A stretch of DNA of 64,000 bases from Typha latifolia (taxonomy: Eukaryota; Streptophyta; Magnoliopsida; Poales; Typhaceae): NCBI GenBank assembly GCA_019914945.1, contig CM034109.1:3410001-3474000 (forward strand), written 5' to 3'. A program made the position numbers and the translations under genes. The notes under the pieces are model-generated. The model saw nothing but the letters and a program-made list of their open reading frames with translations, ran no database searches and had not been told where the DNA came from. Numbering within the stretch: position 1 is the first letter of the stretch; every line of letters begins with the position of its first letter. Below, piece by piece: positions 21,227-32,941 of this stretch.

Positions 21227-23062
21227 CACGCTTCCATACACTTTGTCCTCAAGGTTACTCCAGTCAAACTTGCTGTGTTCGATGGGACATCCTCAGTCGA
21301 GCTTGGATACTTGTACTCCTACTGACTCAAGGTGAAATTCAGGTCTATCTACATTGAGTCCACTTGGCCTCGAGTGGTCAAACCAATTGACTCAATGTCA
21401 GTTCAGCAATAGAAATTTGGTGAATCCGATTGCGCTCGGGAGGTTGAGATAGATGTAGTTGGTTGATCCAGATTAGGTCATCCCGGTGACTCGAGTTAGG
21501 TTCAACCAACCAAACTGACTGTTGGCTGTGCTCATAATCGTTCTGCCCACTCCATGGGCAAATGTATCCTATTAGATGGTTTTTGATCATGCCCCTTATT
21601 TGACTTAACTAAGTCCCCAAGTCGAGAGATGACTCACACTTGAGTTGACCCCTTTGGCTCTTAGGTCCAACCCAGCTCATGTCTAGCAACTCAACCTGGT
21701 CAAGCCCAATCATGTAGCCATCTTGAAATTCTAACCACTTAGGGTTTTCAAAAAAAATTGAAATCCCTAATATTTCTCCAATAATTCCATCTCCATCAGC
21801 CCACCAAAGGAGTTGCCTTGGCACGTGGCAGCCTTGGCTGAGTAGTGTCCACCTCCAGTAGTTGCTTTGGCAAGGTTCCCGATAGTGTGGCGGCAGTCAG
21901 CGGCGATGGAAGGCCGAAGTTGGACCAAAAAATAAAATCTTCATCTCCTTCTTCTCTTTCCTATTGCAGCCACGGCAAGGAGCCTTCGTCCGTCTGGAAT
22001 ATGAAAGTAGGTGTCAGTGAGGTCCCTCATGGGGTGGCGGCAGTTGAGTGCTGTGGAAGGCTAAGGTTGACAAAAACAAAATCTTCATCTCCTTCTTCTT
22101 CATTTAGTCGCAGCCATGGCAGGAAGCTTTCGGCCGTTTGGGTGAGAAAAGCAGCAGCCACGAGGTCTTTACGGGGCTGTTAGTGGCTGGTGTTGCCTTG
22201 GGTGGAAGATTGCGGCCTTCTCCTTCGAGTTGTATCTCGGTAGGGAGTTGCAACGTCATCGCCGGTGAAGACACTGTCATGGTTGACTATCAATTGACCG
22301 AGGAAAATGGTGGAAGGTCGCTAGAAGCCATACGTGATTTCTTCCTGGTTGCCGACTCGCCATGGTTGCATAGGGAGGTGGGTGTAAGGCGGCCCAAGTG
22401 CCGGAACTCGCAATTCCGAATCATCTCCCTCACCACTGATGAGGATTCCTAATGAGGGATATCCAATGGCCATGCGTGTTCTTCCTCCATTCTATAGTGG
22501 TTCGCACGGTTGTCGACTTGTCGAAGAACTCCGTTCTGACGTCGAAAGAACTTTTCCAACCGTCGAGCTCGCCGGAGGAAACTACTACCTTGAAGCTGGA
22601 CTCTTCGTCATTTCTACAGGGATCAGGAAAGGTGCGGCTAGCCTTTTGCGGTTTGTTGGCGAGGTCTCCGGTGCATGGGAAGATGGGAGGTTCCAAGGGT
22701 TGCTACAATGGTTGAGGATCCTATTGTAGCCGGTGGCAATTCATTGCGGCTGACCATGGGTCGGGGTGTAGAAGCTCGATCTTGCTGGTTAGCTGAACTC
22801 TCCTCTATTTTTGTGGGGAACGGGAGGCTGTGGAGGATGTTGGGTATGCTGCAGAGGGCTCCCCATGCTGCCTTGCGATTGCCATGCTTGTTGAAGAAGG
22901 TTTCGACCATGCCACTATAGCGTCGGTCAATCTCCGGCTAAAGTCAGGACTTGTGACCTTGTTTGATGTTAGTGTCTATCTATATGGTGAAGGGTCGGTC
23001 ATATTTGTATGCCGGTGTCCGTCGTCGCGATGCCTCCTTCTGGGTGGGTGTTCTGGGATTGA
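21227..23062. other. Unclassified block, partly GC-rich
   Basis: 21227-21840 is low-complexity-free sequence without a recognisable frame; only its first ~20 bases (purine tract, CCTTGAGGAC complement) are explained. 21840-22920 is more GC-rich and holds several overlapping open frames on both strands (78-112 codons), none with a family motif I recognise, and a ~145-bp tandem duplication. It could be a captured host-gene fragment or the leader of the following element. Function unknown. Confidence 0.5.
21880..22165. repeat. Degenerate ~145-bp tandem duplication
   Basis: TGGCGGCAG at about 21889 and 22035, and AAAATCTTCATCTCCTTCTTC at about 21934 and 22078, mark two diverged copies in direct order. 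Confidence 0.75.
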
Positions 23063-23520
23063 ACATTGAGGAGTACATTTATTTCAGGGCTGCGGGATGA
23101 GATACAAGCGGATGTTCGTACTCTATGTCCTACTTCTCTTGAGGAGGCCTTTGAGAAGGCCATGAGGATGGAACAAAAGCATAGGGCTCTAAAGATGGCA
23201 GCGAAAATAAATTGCGGCAACCGAGATGGGCGATTTGCATCTAGAACGCTAGCTGAAAATTTTGCGGTTTTAAAAATAGCGGCTACGAGTACTAGACCAT
23301 GACCACCTTTGAGACCTTCTTCTGATGTTCAAGGAAGCACAAGACCCCCCCGTTCGAACTCTCACACTTGCCCAGGTGGAGGAGCGAAGACCGAAGGGCC
23401 TTTGCTTTCGATGTGATGAGTGTTTCACCCCTGGTCATCGGTGTTCTCAACCGATCGGGAGTGTGATGCTTATTGACGGTATTGAGGAAGATGATGAGGT
23501 TGTTGATGATTGAGAGTGTC
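23063..23520 (+). pseudogene. Chromovirus gag C-terminus with zinc knuckle
   Basis: Forward. It begins abruptly at TFISGLRDEIQADVRTLCPTSLEEAF, continues with MRMEQKHRALKMAAK, and ends with the Cys-His knuckle CFRCDECFTPGHRC (about 23403-23444) and the MLIDGIEEDDE linker. A TGA at 23511-23513 interrupts. The gag N-terminus, PBS and 5' LTR are absent. Confidence 0.85.
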
Positions 23521-23900
23521 GAGAGGAGGTCCATGCGGAGACCATTGAGGAGGCCGTGGAGGAAGATATCCAAGCTGAAATATCGATGCATGCATATTCG
23601 GGTACTTGCGCGCCGAGGACATTACTAGTAGACGGACAAATTAGAAAGCATTGTGTGTATATCCTCATCGATTTGGGGAGTACACACAACTTTCTAGACG
23701 AGAGGTTAGTGAGGAGATTGGGTTTGGATGCCGAGCCGACCACGGGATTTGACGTTGCTATTGCAGATGGCACGAAGCATAAGGCGGAGAGCTTGTGTCG
23801 CCGGGTTGGTATACCGGTGTAAGGAAATGATATCATTGCGGACTTGTATCCGTTGGCGCTGCAAGGAGCAGACATTGTCCTTGGTGCTCAGTGGTTACAA
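23521..23900 (+). pseudogene. Chromovirus aspartic protease, active site mutated
   Basis: Open at 23556-23822. SMHAYSGT..PRTLLVDGQI is followed by the active-site region, which reads DLG instead of DSG/DTG at about 23669-23677, then THNFLDERLVRRLGLDAEP. The substitution would abolish retropepsin activity. It sits in the expected place between gag and RT. Confidence 0.85.
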
Positions 23901-24960
23901 AGTTTGGGACCCGTCATTTGATTTCCAAGGCATGTGGATGAAATTTAAACAAGGAAACAAAGATGTGCGGCTGGATGGTGTTCGGTCTTCGCCGATTCCT
24001 ACGATGCAGCCTATGATGAGGCTACCTTGTGTGTATGATTTGGCCTATGTTCTTCAGTGAGGACCAATAGGAGATGAGCCTCAAACGAGTTCAGGTACTA
24101 CCATTGAATTGTCTAATTTATTAGATAACTTTTTTGGATTATTTGAGAAGCCATAGGAGTTGCCACTGAGGAGGGAGGCAGACCATCGCATAGAGATTGT
24201 ACCCGGGGTTGCTCCGGCGAACGTGAGGCCATATCGGTATCCACATGTGCAAAAAGAAGTTATTTCAAATATGGTAGCCGAGATGTTAGAGTAGGGTCTC
24301 ATTCAACCAAGTCATAGCTCATACTCATCCCCGTGCTATTGGTGCAAAAAAAGGATGGGACATGGCGTTTTTGTGTTGACTATCAGGCACTAAACGCTCT
24401 TACCGTTAAGGGCCGATATCCTATTCCGGTTATCGAGGAGTTGCTGGAAAAGCTTGTAGCGGCGACTATATTTAGCAAGCTTGACTTCAGGGCTGGTTAT
24501 CATCAAATTAGAATTCACTCGGCGGATGTGCACAAAACTGCATTTCGGACTTCGGATGGGCATTACGAGTTCCGGGTGATGTGTTTTGGTCTCGCCAATG
24601 CTCCAGCTACCTTTCAAGGCCTCATCAAATAAATATTTCGGCCTCTCTTGCAAAGGTATGTCTTGGTATTTTTTGACAACATTTTGGTGTATAGCAAGAC
24701 TGAATTGGAGCATTGGCGGCATTTGGAGTACAAGTGCCTATGGGGAGTACCATAAGTGGAGTATTTAGGCCACATCATTTCAGCAGATGGTGTAGCGGCG
24801 GATCCTCAAAAGGTTGCATGTATGACCGCTTGACCTATTCCTACTACTACTACCGAATTGAGAGGATTTTTGAGACTGACCGGATATTATCGACGCTTTA
24901 TCACTGGATATAGCAAGATTTCTGCTCCTCTCACTTCTTTGTTGAAGAAGGACTCTTTTA
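23901..24960 (+). pseudogene. Chromovirus reverse transcriptase, catalytic Asp to Asn
   Basis: Forward. The open part at 24333-24632 runs [21 protein letters not shown], then [14 protein letters not shown], and [17 protein letters not shown]. The catalytic box at about 24665 reads FFDNIL, the second Asp changed to Asn. After frame changes come the VEYLGHIISADGVAADPQK segment (24755-24815) and the [14 protein letters not shown] thumb (24860-24910). Stops and frameshifts throughout. Confidence 0.85.
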
Positions 24961-25420
24961 GATGGACTGATGAAGCACTTCAGCCTTTGAAAATATGAAA
25001 ACAGCAATGACGACGGCACCCATTCTAGCGCTACCAGACTTCACCAAAGAGTTTATTGTGGAATGTGATGCGTCGGGTGTTGGCTTAGGAGCTGTACTTA
25101 TGCAAGGAGGACGTCCCATAACCTTTCTTAGTAAGGCTTTGTCACAAAAATCTCAACAATTATCGACTTATGAGAGAGAGATATTAGCAATTCTACATGC
25201 GGTGACAAAGTGGAGGCCTTACTTGATCGGTAGACGATTTAATATCCAAACAGATCAAAGGAGCCTTCCATACTTTCTGGGACAGCGCATACACACTCTG
25301 GCACATCAGCGATGGGTCACAAAATTGCTGGGATATAATTATGAAAACCAATAGAAGATGGGAACGAAAAATAAAGCGGCGGATGCACTATTGTGCTAAC
25401 TCGATACCGTCGAGCTTGCA
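24961..25420 (+). pseudogene. Chromovirus RNase H, largely open
   Basis: Open at 24995-25354. DFTKEFIVECDASGVGLGAV, YEREILAILHAVTKWRPYL and IQTDQRSLPYFLGQRIHT keep the catalytic Asp-Glu-Asp. This is the best-preserved RNase H in the window. A stop follows LGYNYENQ. It degrades the RNA strand of the cDNA hybrid in the family's life cycle. Confidence 0.85.
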
Positions 25421-26490
25421 GCCTATTCATCTCCTACATTTCCCTTCCTTCACGAGCTGAGATATGCATGTACATCTGACCCAGATATTTTGAGATTATT
25501 GCAGTAAGTGATGGATGACCCGGAGCGCCATCCAGAGCTTGAAAATCGAGGCGGTTTGCTGCTAGACCGCGGATGCATTCGAGTGCCCGCAAATAATGGA
25601 TTGCGGCAAAAATTATTGGAGCCTTTCCACCATACTCTAGAGGCTAGTCATCAGTGTGTCTTTAGGACATATAGGAGGATATCTTACAGTTGCACGTGGC
25701 TAGAATTGAGGCGGGATGTGAGGAGTTTTGTCCGTGCTTGCGAAGTCTGTCAATGGGCTAAGGCAACCAGATTGAAACCGGTCGGATTACTTTAGCCTTT
25801 ACCTATACCGGACCGTGTTTGGGAAGCATTTCTATGGATATTATAGAGGGCCTTCTGCTGGTACGTGGTTATTCTGTTAACTTTGTAGTGGTTGACAAAT
25901 TAAGCAAGTATGCATCGGCCTTGTCACATCCGTTTTCAACCAAGTCGGTGGTTGAAATTTTTGTTAGAGATGTTGCTCGGTTACATGGCATGCCACGCAC
26001 GATTGTCTTGGATCGTGATCGTGTATTTATGAGTAACTTTTGGACTGAGTTTTTTAGATTACAGGGGACTCGGTTAAACTTCAGTTTGGCCTACCATCCA
26101 CAGACAGACGACCAAACCGAGGTGGTCAATCGAGGCATTGAGCAGTATTTGAGGTGCTTTGTGGGAGAGATACCGAGACAATTGTTGGAGTTCTTACTTT
26201 GGGCAGAGTGGTCTTATAACACCGCCTACTATAGCAGCATTGGCATGACACCATTTGAGGTGGTGTATGGACGCATGGCTCCGACGTTACGCGCTTATGA
26301 TCTAGTGGCATCTGCAGGTCGTATGGAGGTGGACTTAGCTTTCATTGATAGAGACGCCACATTGAGAAGGTTGCGTGCTCATCTTAAACTTGCTCAAAAC
26401 CGCATGAAGCAAGTTTATGATCGTAGCCATAGGGAGCAGGAGTTCGACATCGGCAGTTGGGTGTTTGTGAGGGTGTAGCTGTATCGATAG
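25421..26490 (+). pseudogene. Chromovirus integrase, catalytic triad present but frameshifted
   Basis: Zinc-binding region in 25508-25795 (HHTLEASHQ...VRACEVCQWAK), then a stop and frameshift near 25795-25820. The core at 25819-26478 has SMDIIEGL (first Asp), IVLDRDRVFMSNFW (second Asp) and the YHPQTDD..TEVVNR segment (Glu). Downstream are WAEWSYNTAY, TPFEVVYGR and the YDRSHREQEFDIGSWVFV barrel. All three catalytic residues survive, unlike the other integrases in this window. Confidence 0.85.
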
Positions 26491-26785
26491 GTGACCTTAC
26501 GTCCAATGCGTAACTAAAAGTTAGCACATCGCTACTTTGGTCTGTTTCGGGTGTTGGAGCGTATTGGTCCGGTTGCATATCATTTGGAGCTGCCGGAGGG
26601 GTCAAGAGTGCATCGGAGGAGATAGAGATCGCAAAACCAGTTCGAGTACTTGCTAGACGCCGACAACGACATGGTACCAGGTTGGAGATGGAGATTCTAG
26701 TTGAGTGGCTTGGCAAGCTATCTGATGACGTGACATGGGAGTTGGAGACTAATATCTTGGACCGTTTCCCTGACTTTTTACCTTG
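26491..26785 (+). pseudogene. Chromodomain of the forward chromovirus
   Basis: The segment from RYFGLF (about 26535) to FPDFLP (26765-26783) has the chromodomain shape ILVEWLGKLSDDVTWELE. A stretch between about 26605 and 26620 present in the copy at 1-433 is deleted here. The TGA at 26783-26785 closes the frame 6 bp before the purine tract. Confidence 0.8.
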
Positions 26786-26790
26786 AGGGC

Positions 26791-26805
26791 AAGGTGGGGG
26801 AAGCG
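26791..26805 (+). promoter_or_regulatory. Polypurine tract
   Basis: AAGGTGGGGGAAGCG directly before the LTR TGG at 26806; same as at 440-452. Confidence 0.75.
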
Positions 26806-27058
26806 TGGACTGTTTCCCCAACTTAGATAGGATCTTTGCTTATTGCATTAGGTGTTTATTTTCATTAAAATAAAATTTCTGTAGGTCTTATTGGAATGCA
26901 GGAGGGGTCGCGTTCGAATGCCCTTGCGAACGCTTGCATCAGCTTCCCAAATACAGAGAACGCATATTGTGCGTTCGAACGCGGTCGGGCAAGTTCGAGC
27001 GCCCGCGTTCAAATTCCTACATCGCGTTCACACATACAGAGATTGTCTTTTAGTCGCC
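26806..27058 (+). mobile_element. Chromovirus 3' LTR, U3 only
   Basis: Begins TGGACTGTTTCC. It matches the LTRs at 28179 and 62187 through TAGGATCTTT...TTCATTAAAATAAAATTTCTGTAGG, then carries a TTCGAA array (26905-27040) with a clean GCGTTCGAACGC near 26972. Similarity stops at about 27058, before the TATA region. Confidence 0.75.
26905..27040 (+). repeat. U3 TTCGAA palindrome array (truncated)
   Basis: GCGTTCGAATGC, GCGTTCGAACGC and CAAGTTCGAGCGC units with two ATACAGAGAA motifs (near 26955 and 27037). Confidence 0.8.
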
Positions 27059-28178
27059 TTCACATTGGATATCTCCAATATTAATTGGAAATTGAATGAA
27101 ACTCTTCTCAAAGACTGTGTATATCTCATTGAATTTACTTCAACTGCATAGATGTGGGATGCTACCATAAAGGGCTACTAGCCAATGATTGGAGTCTCCT
27201 ACATCTTGAAGCCTTAGTATCTTGAAAGTGATAATGCAATGAAATATGAACTGTAATATTACGTTTGGATCTATCTAACAAATGTTCCTTTTTTTGTTGT
27301 AATAAGAGATCAATTAGGGAAATAGTTAGCCGTTTTGGCTGTGTAAAAGTCTTCGACTCTACTGCATTATGGAATACAAATTCCTCGTACATCAGTACAT
27401 TTAAGATATTTCTGAAAATGTATTAGCATCCTTTAGTGGGTTTACGTTTTCTATTGACATAACCATTCAAGGATGGGTTAAGGGCTCTATGAAGCCCGAA
27501 CTTCCCTAGTCGGATGATGTCACTACTGATTGGTCTCTTTGGAGAAAAGAGACCTACCAAAATTACAAACGTTCAAATCTTGCTAGGAATAATGCCTTGT
27601 CACTTGTGCTGGAGAAGATTGAAGCATAGCAAGATATTTCTATTGAATCATTTCCTATTTTGGCGACTTCAATTATGGGAGGTGTGGCCCCTCTCTCCGA
27701 GGACCATTCTTCGGATATTACTCATGTTTGGACCAAACATAATGTATTACCATGGTTTAATGTGATTCCTCTTATCTATGTAGCAACTCTGAAATTATAT
27801 ACTTATATTGTTCATACAAAAAATAAAAATAAGTATCTTATTGTTTCAACTAATCAATATAAATAGTGAACTTGGTAAAATTCTAAAGCAATTTTGTAGT
27901 TATATAACAACATTTGCGAATATAATAACAACTTGACTTAAAACGACTAGTTATAATAAAAGATTCACAAATTAATATTAACTTGCATTAAAACGGCTAG
28001 TTATAATAACAGATTTCACAAATATAATAACAACTTTCATAAATATATAAATAACTTTTCTTGTATAACAACATTTGCAAATATATTAACAACTTTCATT
28101 AATGACATTCCTGATAAGATACTGCAAAATTTATATACTTCAACATTATATAACAACGTTCACAAATTTAATAACAAC
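27059..28178. other. Unclassified AT-rich interval
   Basis: 27059-27870 has a few short forward frames without recognisable motifs. 27890-28178 is AT-rich with loosely repeated AATATAATAACAAC / CTAGTTATAATAA phrases (near 27935, 27990, 28020, 28075), a degenerate tandem array. I see no terminal repeats or coding signature. Confidence 0.5.
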
Positions 28179-28247
28179 TGATATACTTAGTTAGGATCTC
28201 TTCTTATAGCAATAGTTATTTATTTTTATTAAAATAAAATTCTTGTA

Positions 28248-28440
28248 GGTCGCGTTTGAACACAGGAGGGATCGCGTTCGAATGCCCTTGCGAATGTCTC
28301 CATTAGATTCCCAAATACAGAGAATGCGTAATGCGTGTTCGAACGCGGTCGGGCGCATTCGAACGCCGCGTTCGCACATACAGAGAATGCCTTTTGTGCG
28401 TTCGAACGTGATCGGGCGTGTTCGAACGCAATCAGCGAGA
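28248..28440 (+). repeat. U3 TTCGAA palindrome array
   Basis: At least six units, including GTTCGAACGC at about 28340, 28361 and 28399, interleaved with two ACAGAGAATGC motifs (near 28316 and 28379). The array ends ~50 bp before the TATA box. Confidence 0.9.
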
Positions 28441-28491
28441 ATCCTCTAGAATTAGGGTTACTTATTATTTTAGGACTTATTGTCTAGCCTC

Positions 28492-28499
28492 TATATATA
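28492..28499 (+). promoter_or_regulatory. LTR TATA box
   Basis: TATATATA in the conserved context TAGCCTCTATATATATGTGGATGG. Confidence 0.7.
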
Positions 28500-29024
28500 T
28501 GTGGATGGCAGCCAAATTCATTATGCTACTGGAATATTGATTTCTTGCTTCTCTATCATCTATCTACCCTAATCTCCCTCCTCCTTCACCATCCTTGCAC
28601 CTCTACCGTTGGCAAGGTTTCTCCTAACTTCTAATCTCCCTCGACTGTCAAATCACCCATCTTTTTTGCGATCTCAACCATTTCGTTCCCTTCATCTATA
28701 TCCCTTAATCACATCCACTATCCATATTCATCTCCATACCCATCCATAACCCTAAAATCCACTCCACCCGTCAACACCACCATCCACCATCACCCATGTT
28801 ATTCCATATTTTCGTCCCTGTTGTAGTTCGAATCTGCAAAGGGAAGATAGAAATTGTAGATTAGGAAGTGAAGAATCTAATAGAATTGGTTTTGTAATTT
28901 TCTGACTAAAGGAGAATATCTGATGAATATTTTCCCACGGTTGCGCAGACTGATTTCTGCAATAAATTTAGATCTTAAAGAAATTGTTTCGTGACCTATC
29001 TTTTGGTACAAGAATCCATCAATT

Positions 29025-29057
29025 TGGTCTCAAAGCTTATCAAATTGGTATCGGAGC
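29025..29057 (+). promoter_or_regulatory. Duplicated primer-binding site (tRNA-iMet)
   Basis: TGGTCTCAAAGC (29025-29036) and TGGTATCGGAGC (29046-29057) are two diverged copies of TGGTATCAGAGC, 21 bp apart. Confidence 0.75.
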
Positions 29058-29080
29058 AGGCGAACCTCGGACCTCCATTA

Positions 29081-30052
29081 ATGGTTAAAATAAGAAAGAT
29101 GACATCAACAAGGAGACCTATGGAGAGCACTCAGACAAGGGAAGACTCAATCCACAATAACCTTAATCGTGAGGCCGATTCATTTGGAGAAACCACGGTA
29201 GGACCGAGTCAACCAACGTCCATGGGTGTGAATATGGGCTTGGTGGATGAACTTGGGGGCATGTTCCAAACATTGCTGCATAGAGTTGATGCAATTCAAA
29301 AGGATCACAATAATTTAAAGAAATATGTCATGAACCGTTTGGGTTTGACATCTCCTCAACAAAGATCCGAGCCTCAAGATGGACCAGCGGTGGGACCTCA
29401 TCGAACCGATACCCCACAGGTCCAGGTGCGTCATGTACTCCGTCAATGATCTCCTCTTACACATCATCATCCCCCACCTCCGTTACAAAACCCAAGATCT
29501 GCGGTGGTGGAACCCGAGAGGCGTGCGGCACCGTTGCGCTTCATCAATGAGGAGGATTGGCACTTTGAGGATGAGGTTGATCCCTTTGGAGATGGTGATG
29601 GACGTGCTCGAGGATTTAGAGAAGTTGATCAACATGCACAAAAGTTCAGACCTAAACCAAGGATCTTTCGCGAACCCAACAATGCTATTCGAGGGAGAAC
29701 TGCACGCTTGAACTTTCCAAAATTCTAAGGCGGTAATCCAACGGATTGGGTGTTTCAAGTTGAATAGTACTTTGATTGTCAAGGGATAGTGGAGGACACA
29801 AAAGTCCAGATGGCAAGCTTTCACCTTCAAGGAACGGCATTGCATTGGTAAGATCGGTTATTCATGGTGGAGGATTTATCAGTTGGGCTGATTTTTGTAG
29901 GAGGATTATACACAAATTTGGGACAGCGACATATGAAGATTTTGCTGCCACATTAAGCAAGATAGTTCAGAGGACGACCGTATTGGAGTACCAAGCTGAG
30001 TTCGAAAGAGTTAGTAGTGGCCACATTAAGCAAGATAGTTCAGAGGACGACC
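29081..30052 (+). pseudogene. Chromovirus gag, forward, cut off by Tekay LTR
   Basis: Start ATG at 29081, 24 bp after the PBS repeat. The N-terminal region is open to 29449 (MTSTRRPMESTQTRED, SQPTSMGVNMG, GGMFQTLLHRVDAIQ coiled-coil-like). After frame changes come the AVVEPERRAAP segment, the ARLNFPKF and TDWVFQVE capsid start, and the MASFHLQGTALHW capsid motif near 29815-29850. It is interrupted at about 30052 by Tekay LTR P5, just after a small duplication. No zinc knuckle is present. Confidence 0.8.
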
Positions 30053-30053
30053 G
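29948..30053 (+). repeat. 34-bp direct repeat in gag, 72 bp apart
   Basis: CCACATTAAGCAAGATAGTT and the bases that follow occur at 29948-29981 and again at 30020-30053. The second copy runs straight into the Tekay LTR. Confidence 0.85.
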
Positions 30054-32941
30054 TTGTGGCCGACCTCGTGCCCATGCAAATGGATGCAGCATGGGGGTGT
30101 CACACACCCCATGGCGTCACCATAGCCAACTTACTGCGGCTAGCTGACCGCGGTGGGCCCCAGCGCCATCGCAGCCGCCGCCAACCCGCCCCCCAATCGT
30201 CTCTCTCTCTCTCTCTTTCCCCCTGCTGACGTCGGCCTGCAACCATCGCCGCCGCCTCCACTAATGGGGTGAGCCTTCTCCCTCCTCTCCGGTGCCCTTC
30301 CCGCCGGCGCCAAGTCCTCTTCCTCCCTTTCTTTCTTTTCTTCTCTCTTCTCTTCTTTTCCTTTCTCCTTCTTTCTTCTTTCTTTCTTTCTTTCTCTTCT
30401 TCTTCCTTTCTTCTTCTTCTCCATTCTTGGTCCCTCCTCCTCCTCTTGCTGCAACAGTGCTCGACTCGGCCCAGCATTGTACCAAAGAGAATTATTGTTT
30501 TTTTCTAATGTTAATTATATAATTATTTTCTAATGTTAGATAATTAATTATTTTGATAATTTACACTCACTAATATAATTTTACTAAGTATTTTTAGTAT
30601 AATAATTTATTAATTATAATTATAAATATTGCCTATAAATTTATTTATAGTTTAGTTATTATTTATTAGATTAATTTATGTAGTCTTGTTGATAATAATC
30701 TTACATTTATATTTATATTTTATATAACTTTTTTTAGTATATTATTATTGTCTAATAGTTTGTATAAAATGAAATACTATACTTACCTTTTATTTTTGTA
30801 TAATAGGATAACGACTATTTTGCGTATAATTTATGATTAATTAAATAAGACTAGGTATTACAAAATAAGTATTAATAATATTATTTTTCTAATTATATCT
30901 TTATTAAATCATATATATAGTTGTCTTTGGTTATTTACAAAAAGGAGATAAATTACTATATACTTATTTCATATTTTATAATTAGCAAACTAGGATTTTT
31001 ATTAAATAAATATAAATTATGGTAATAGCATATTAATATTATCACAATTAAATTTATCCTATGAATCTAATCAATCTTAAACCTAACAAAATTCATATTT
31101 TACTCAAACAGATTATAATCGTATAAACAACTAACTTTTTGCTACTTAAACATTTTTAGACTCCGAACCCCTTTATTTGAGACCCTGTGGATTTTGCTAG
31201 TGATATGTGACGGTTGATTGATGGACATGAGGGATATGTGTGTTAGATTTTCTGATCAGAGGTGAGTAGTCTTATCCGCTAAACGCTTTTCTCAAATTAT
31301 GTTATATTATACATTATGTACATGCATGTTTTGGCCTCGAGGATGATTATGACTTTATCTAGAGATAATTATAATCGAGCATATTTTTATCATGCATTTA
31401 ATTAGGCTGATCTTGGATATGAGTATGATGATGATAAATAGAGATGATGAGAGATGATTATACTGTTATAATTTTATGTGTAGTTCATCTCTAGTATGAG
31501 TATGCATGTGTTGACTACATGATTGAAGTCTACATTGCATCATTTTATCTCTTAATTCCTATTCCACCTAAATTCCTATTATGCGTTGACTTGTTATCGT
31601 ACTAGATATATATACATATGATCTGTCACTTAGAAAGAAAGCCAAAAATATGATTGATAGGATAGTTGATAAAAAGCGTGAGGATACCCGAGTGGGTGCG
31701 AGGGTTAGGACGCGCTTGGTAGATGATTGATCGCTCGACATAGTCGCGATCCTGTTGGCCTTACGTCCGAGGTCATTAGTCTGTGTGCGCAGCAGACATT
31801 CGGACACATGCCGTTCGCCAGGGCATATGTGGCGAGTTATCCTCACGAGATTTCTATCGGCTAAAGGGTGCCTGGTCTAGATGGATGTTGATACCCTAGT
31901 GGGTGGCAGGTATGGTTATATTTGAGATACTCCTTGCGGGTTGCAGAGTATGCTCTAAGCTTTCGGGCATGATGTTGAGACCGGGTACTGTGTGTGGACT
32001 GTGCACAGTGCTCTAATATGATAAAGATATACAAAAATGATATTGATGACTGAGATGTTGAGAAATGCATATGATTTCATTATCATCTGATTATCGAGTA
32101 ATCAATATATATCATAGATGGTTACATTTGATATCATAGCATGGTCATGGTCGGCATGCATTATATGTCATATTTGAGAGATACTTATGATGATAGTATG
32201 ACATAGAAATTTGTTTATTCATTGTCGAGGATTATATACTTTTATCAGTTATGACATGTTATCTATTTTACATTTATGTATTATTGAGGAATATACATAT
32301 ACTCATTCATGACATGATGCTCTTTCTGATTCATATTTTTCAATACATGATTTACTCTTTATTTGGCATCACTAATTCGAGGTAAGGTCTATTCAATGAG
32401 GTACATGATTTACTTTTCTAAGCCCCACAGATATTATAGTACGTGATAGCGACTTGAGATATCCCAAAAAGATATTTTAGATTGATGAGGTGAGTTATAG
32501 GTGTAAGACGGTATAGATGATAATTTGTATAGAAATTGAGTTGTATCATTATTTGTTATATTTGTACTTTATTGTATCAGACGATGAGTTGTATAATATA
32601 TATCAGATTATAGTGTACTCGTATATAAGTTGTTTAGTTGTATCTTGATGGTTTGTCGTGGCCTGTGTGGGTCCTGTTAGATTATGTAGTGGTCTAGTGT
32701 ATATTATTGTGGACTTGGATATTCATATGGTAATAGGTTTAGTTGGTTGATACTATGATTTATTTGCTGTTAGATTATGTGAGCATGGATATGCTAGCAT
32801 GTAGTATTTGATGATGACATGATTATATGTGCACAGAAGTGTATTTGTGCATGATGGGCTCTGCCCATCCTGTCGTGCGAGCCACACGTTCCGTGTGGGC
32901 GCGTGAGCGTGCACGTACCTATGCCGGGCGAGGGCGTTACA
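30053..32941 (+). mobile_element. Tekay LTR P5, sense plus, start truncated
   Basis: Enters the family sequence about 70 bp inside the LTR (GGCCGACCTCGTGCCCATGC), then CT tract (30199-30217), pyrimidine-rich stretch, GC palindrome (30455-30479), AT-rich body, GTGAGTAGTCTTATCC block (31262), hairpins (about 31890-31950) and the GC-rich end GGGCGTTACA at 32941. No target duplication is detectable because the start is lost. Confidence 0.8.
30455..30479 (+). repeat. GC palindrome in LTR P5
   Basis: CAGTGCTCGAC..GGCCCAGCATTG: single, imperfect copy of the palindrome found in P1, P4, P6 and P7. Confidence 0.7.

Larger units (their letters stand above)
28179..29021 (+). mobile_element. Family A chromovirus 5' LTR, complete (843 bp)
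   Basis: Starts TGATATACTTAGTTAGG, the same start as the LTR at 62187, and ends ATCCATCA at 29021 directly before primer-binding-site repeats. It contains the TTCGAA array (28248-28440), TATA box at 28492-28499, pyrimidine-rich leader, and U5 with TTTTCCCACGGTTGCGCAGACTG. Confidence 0.85.
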
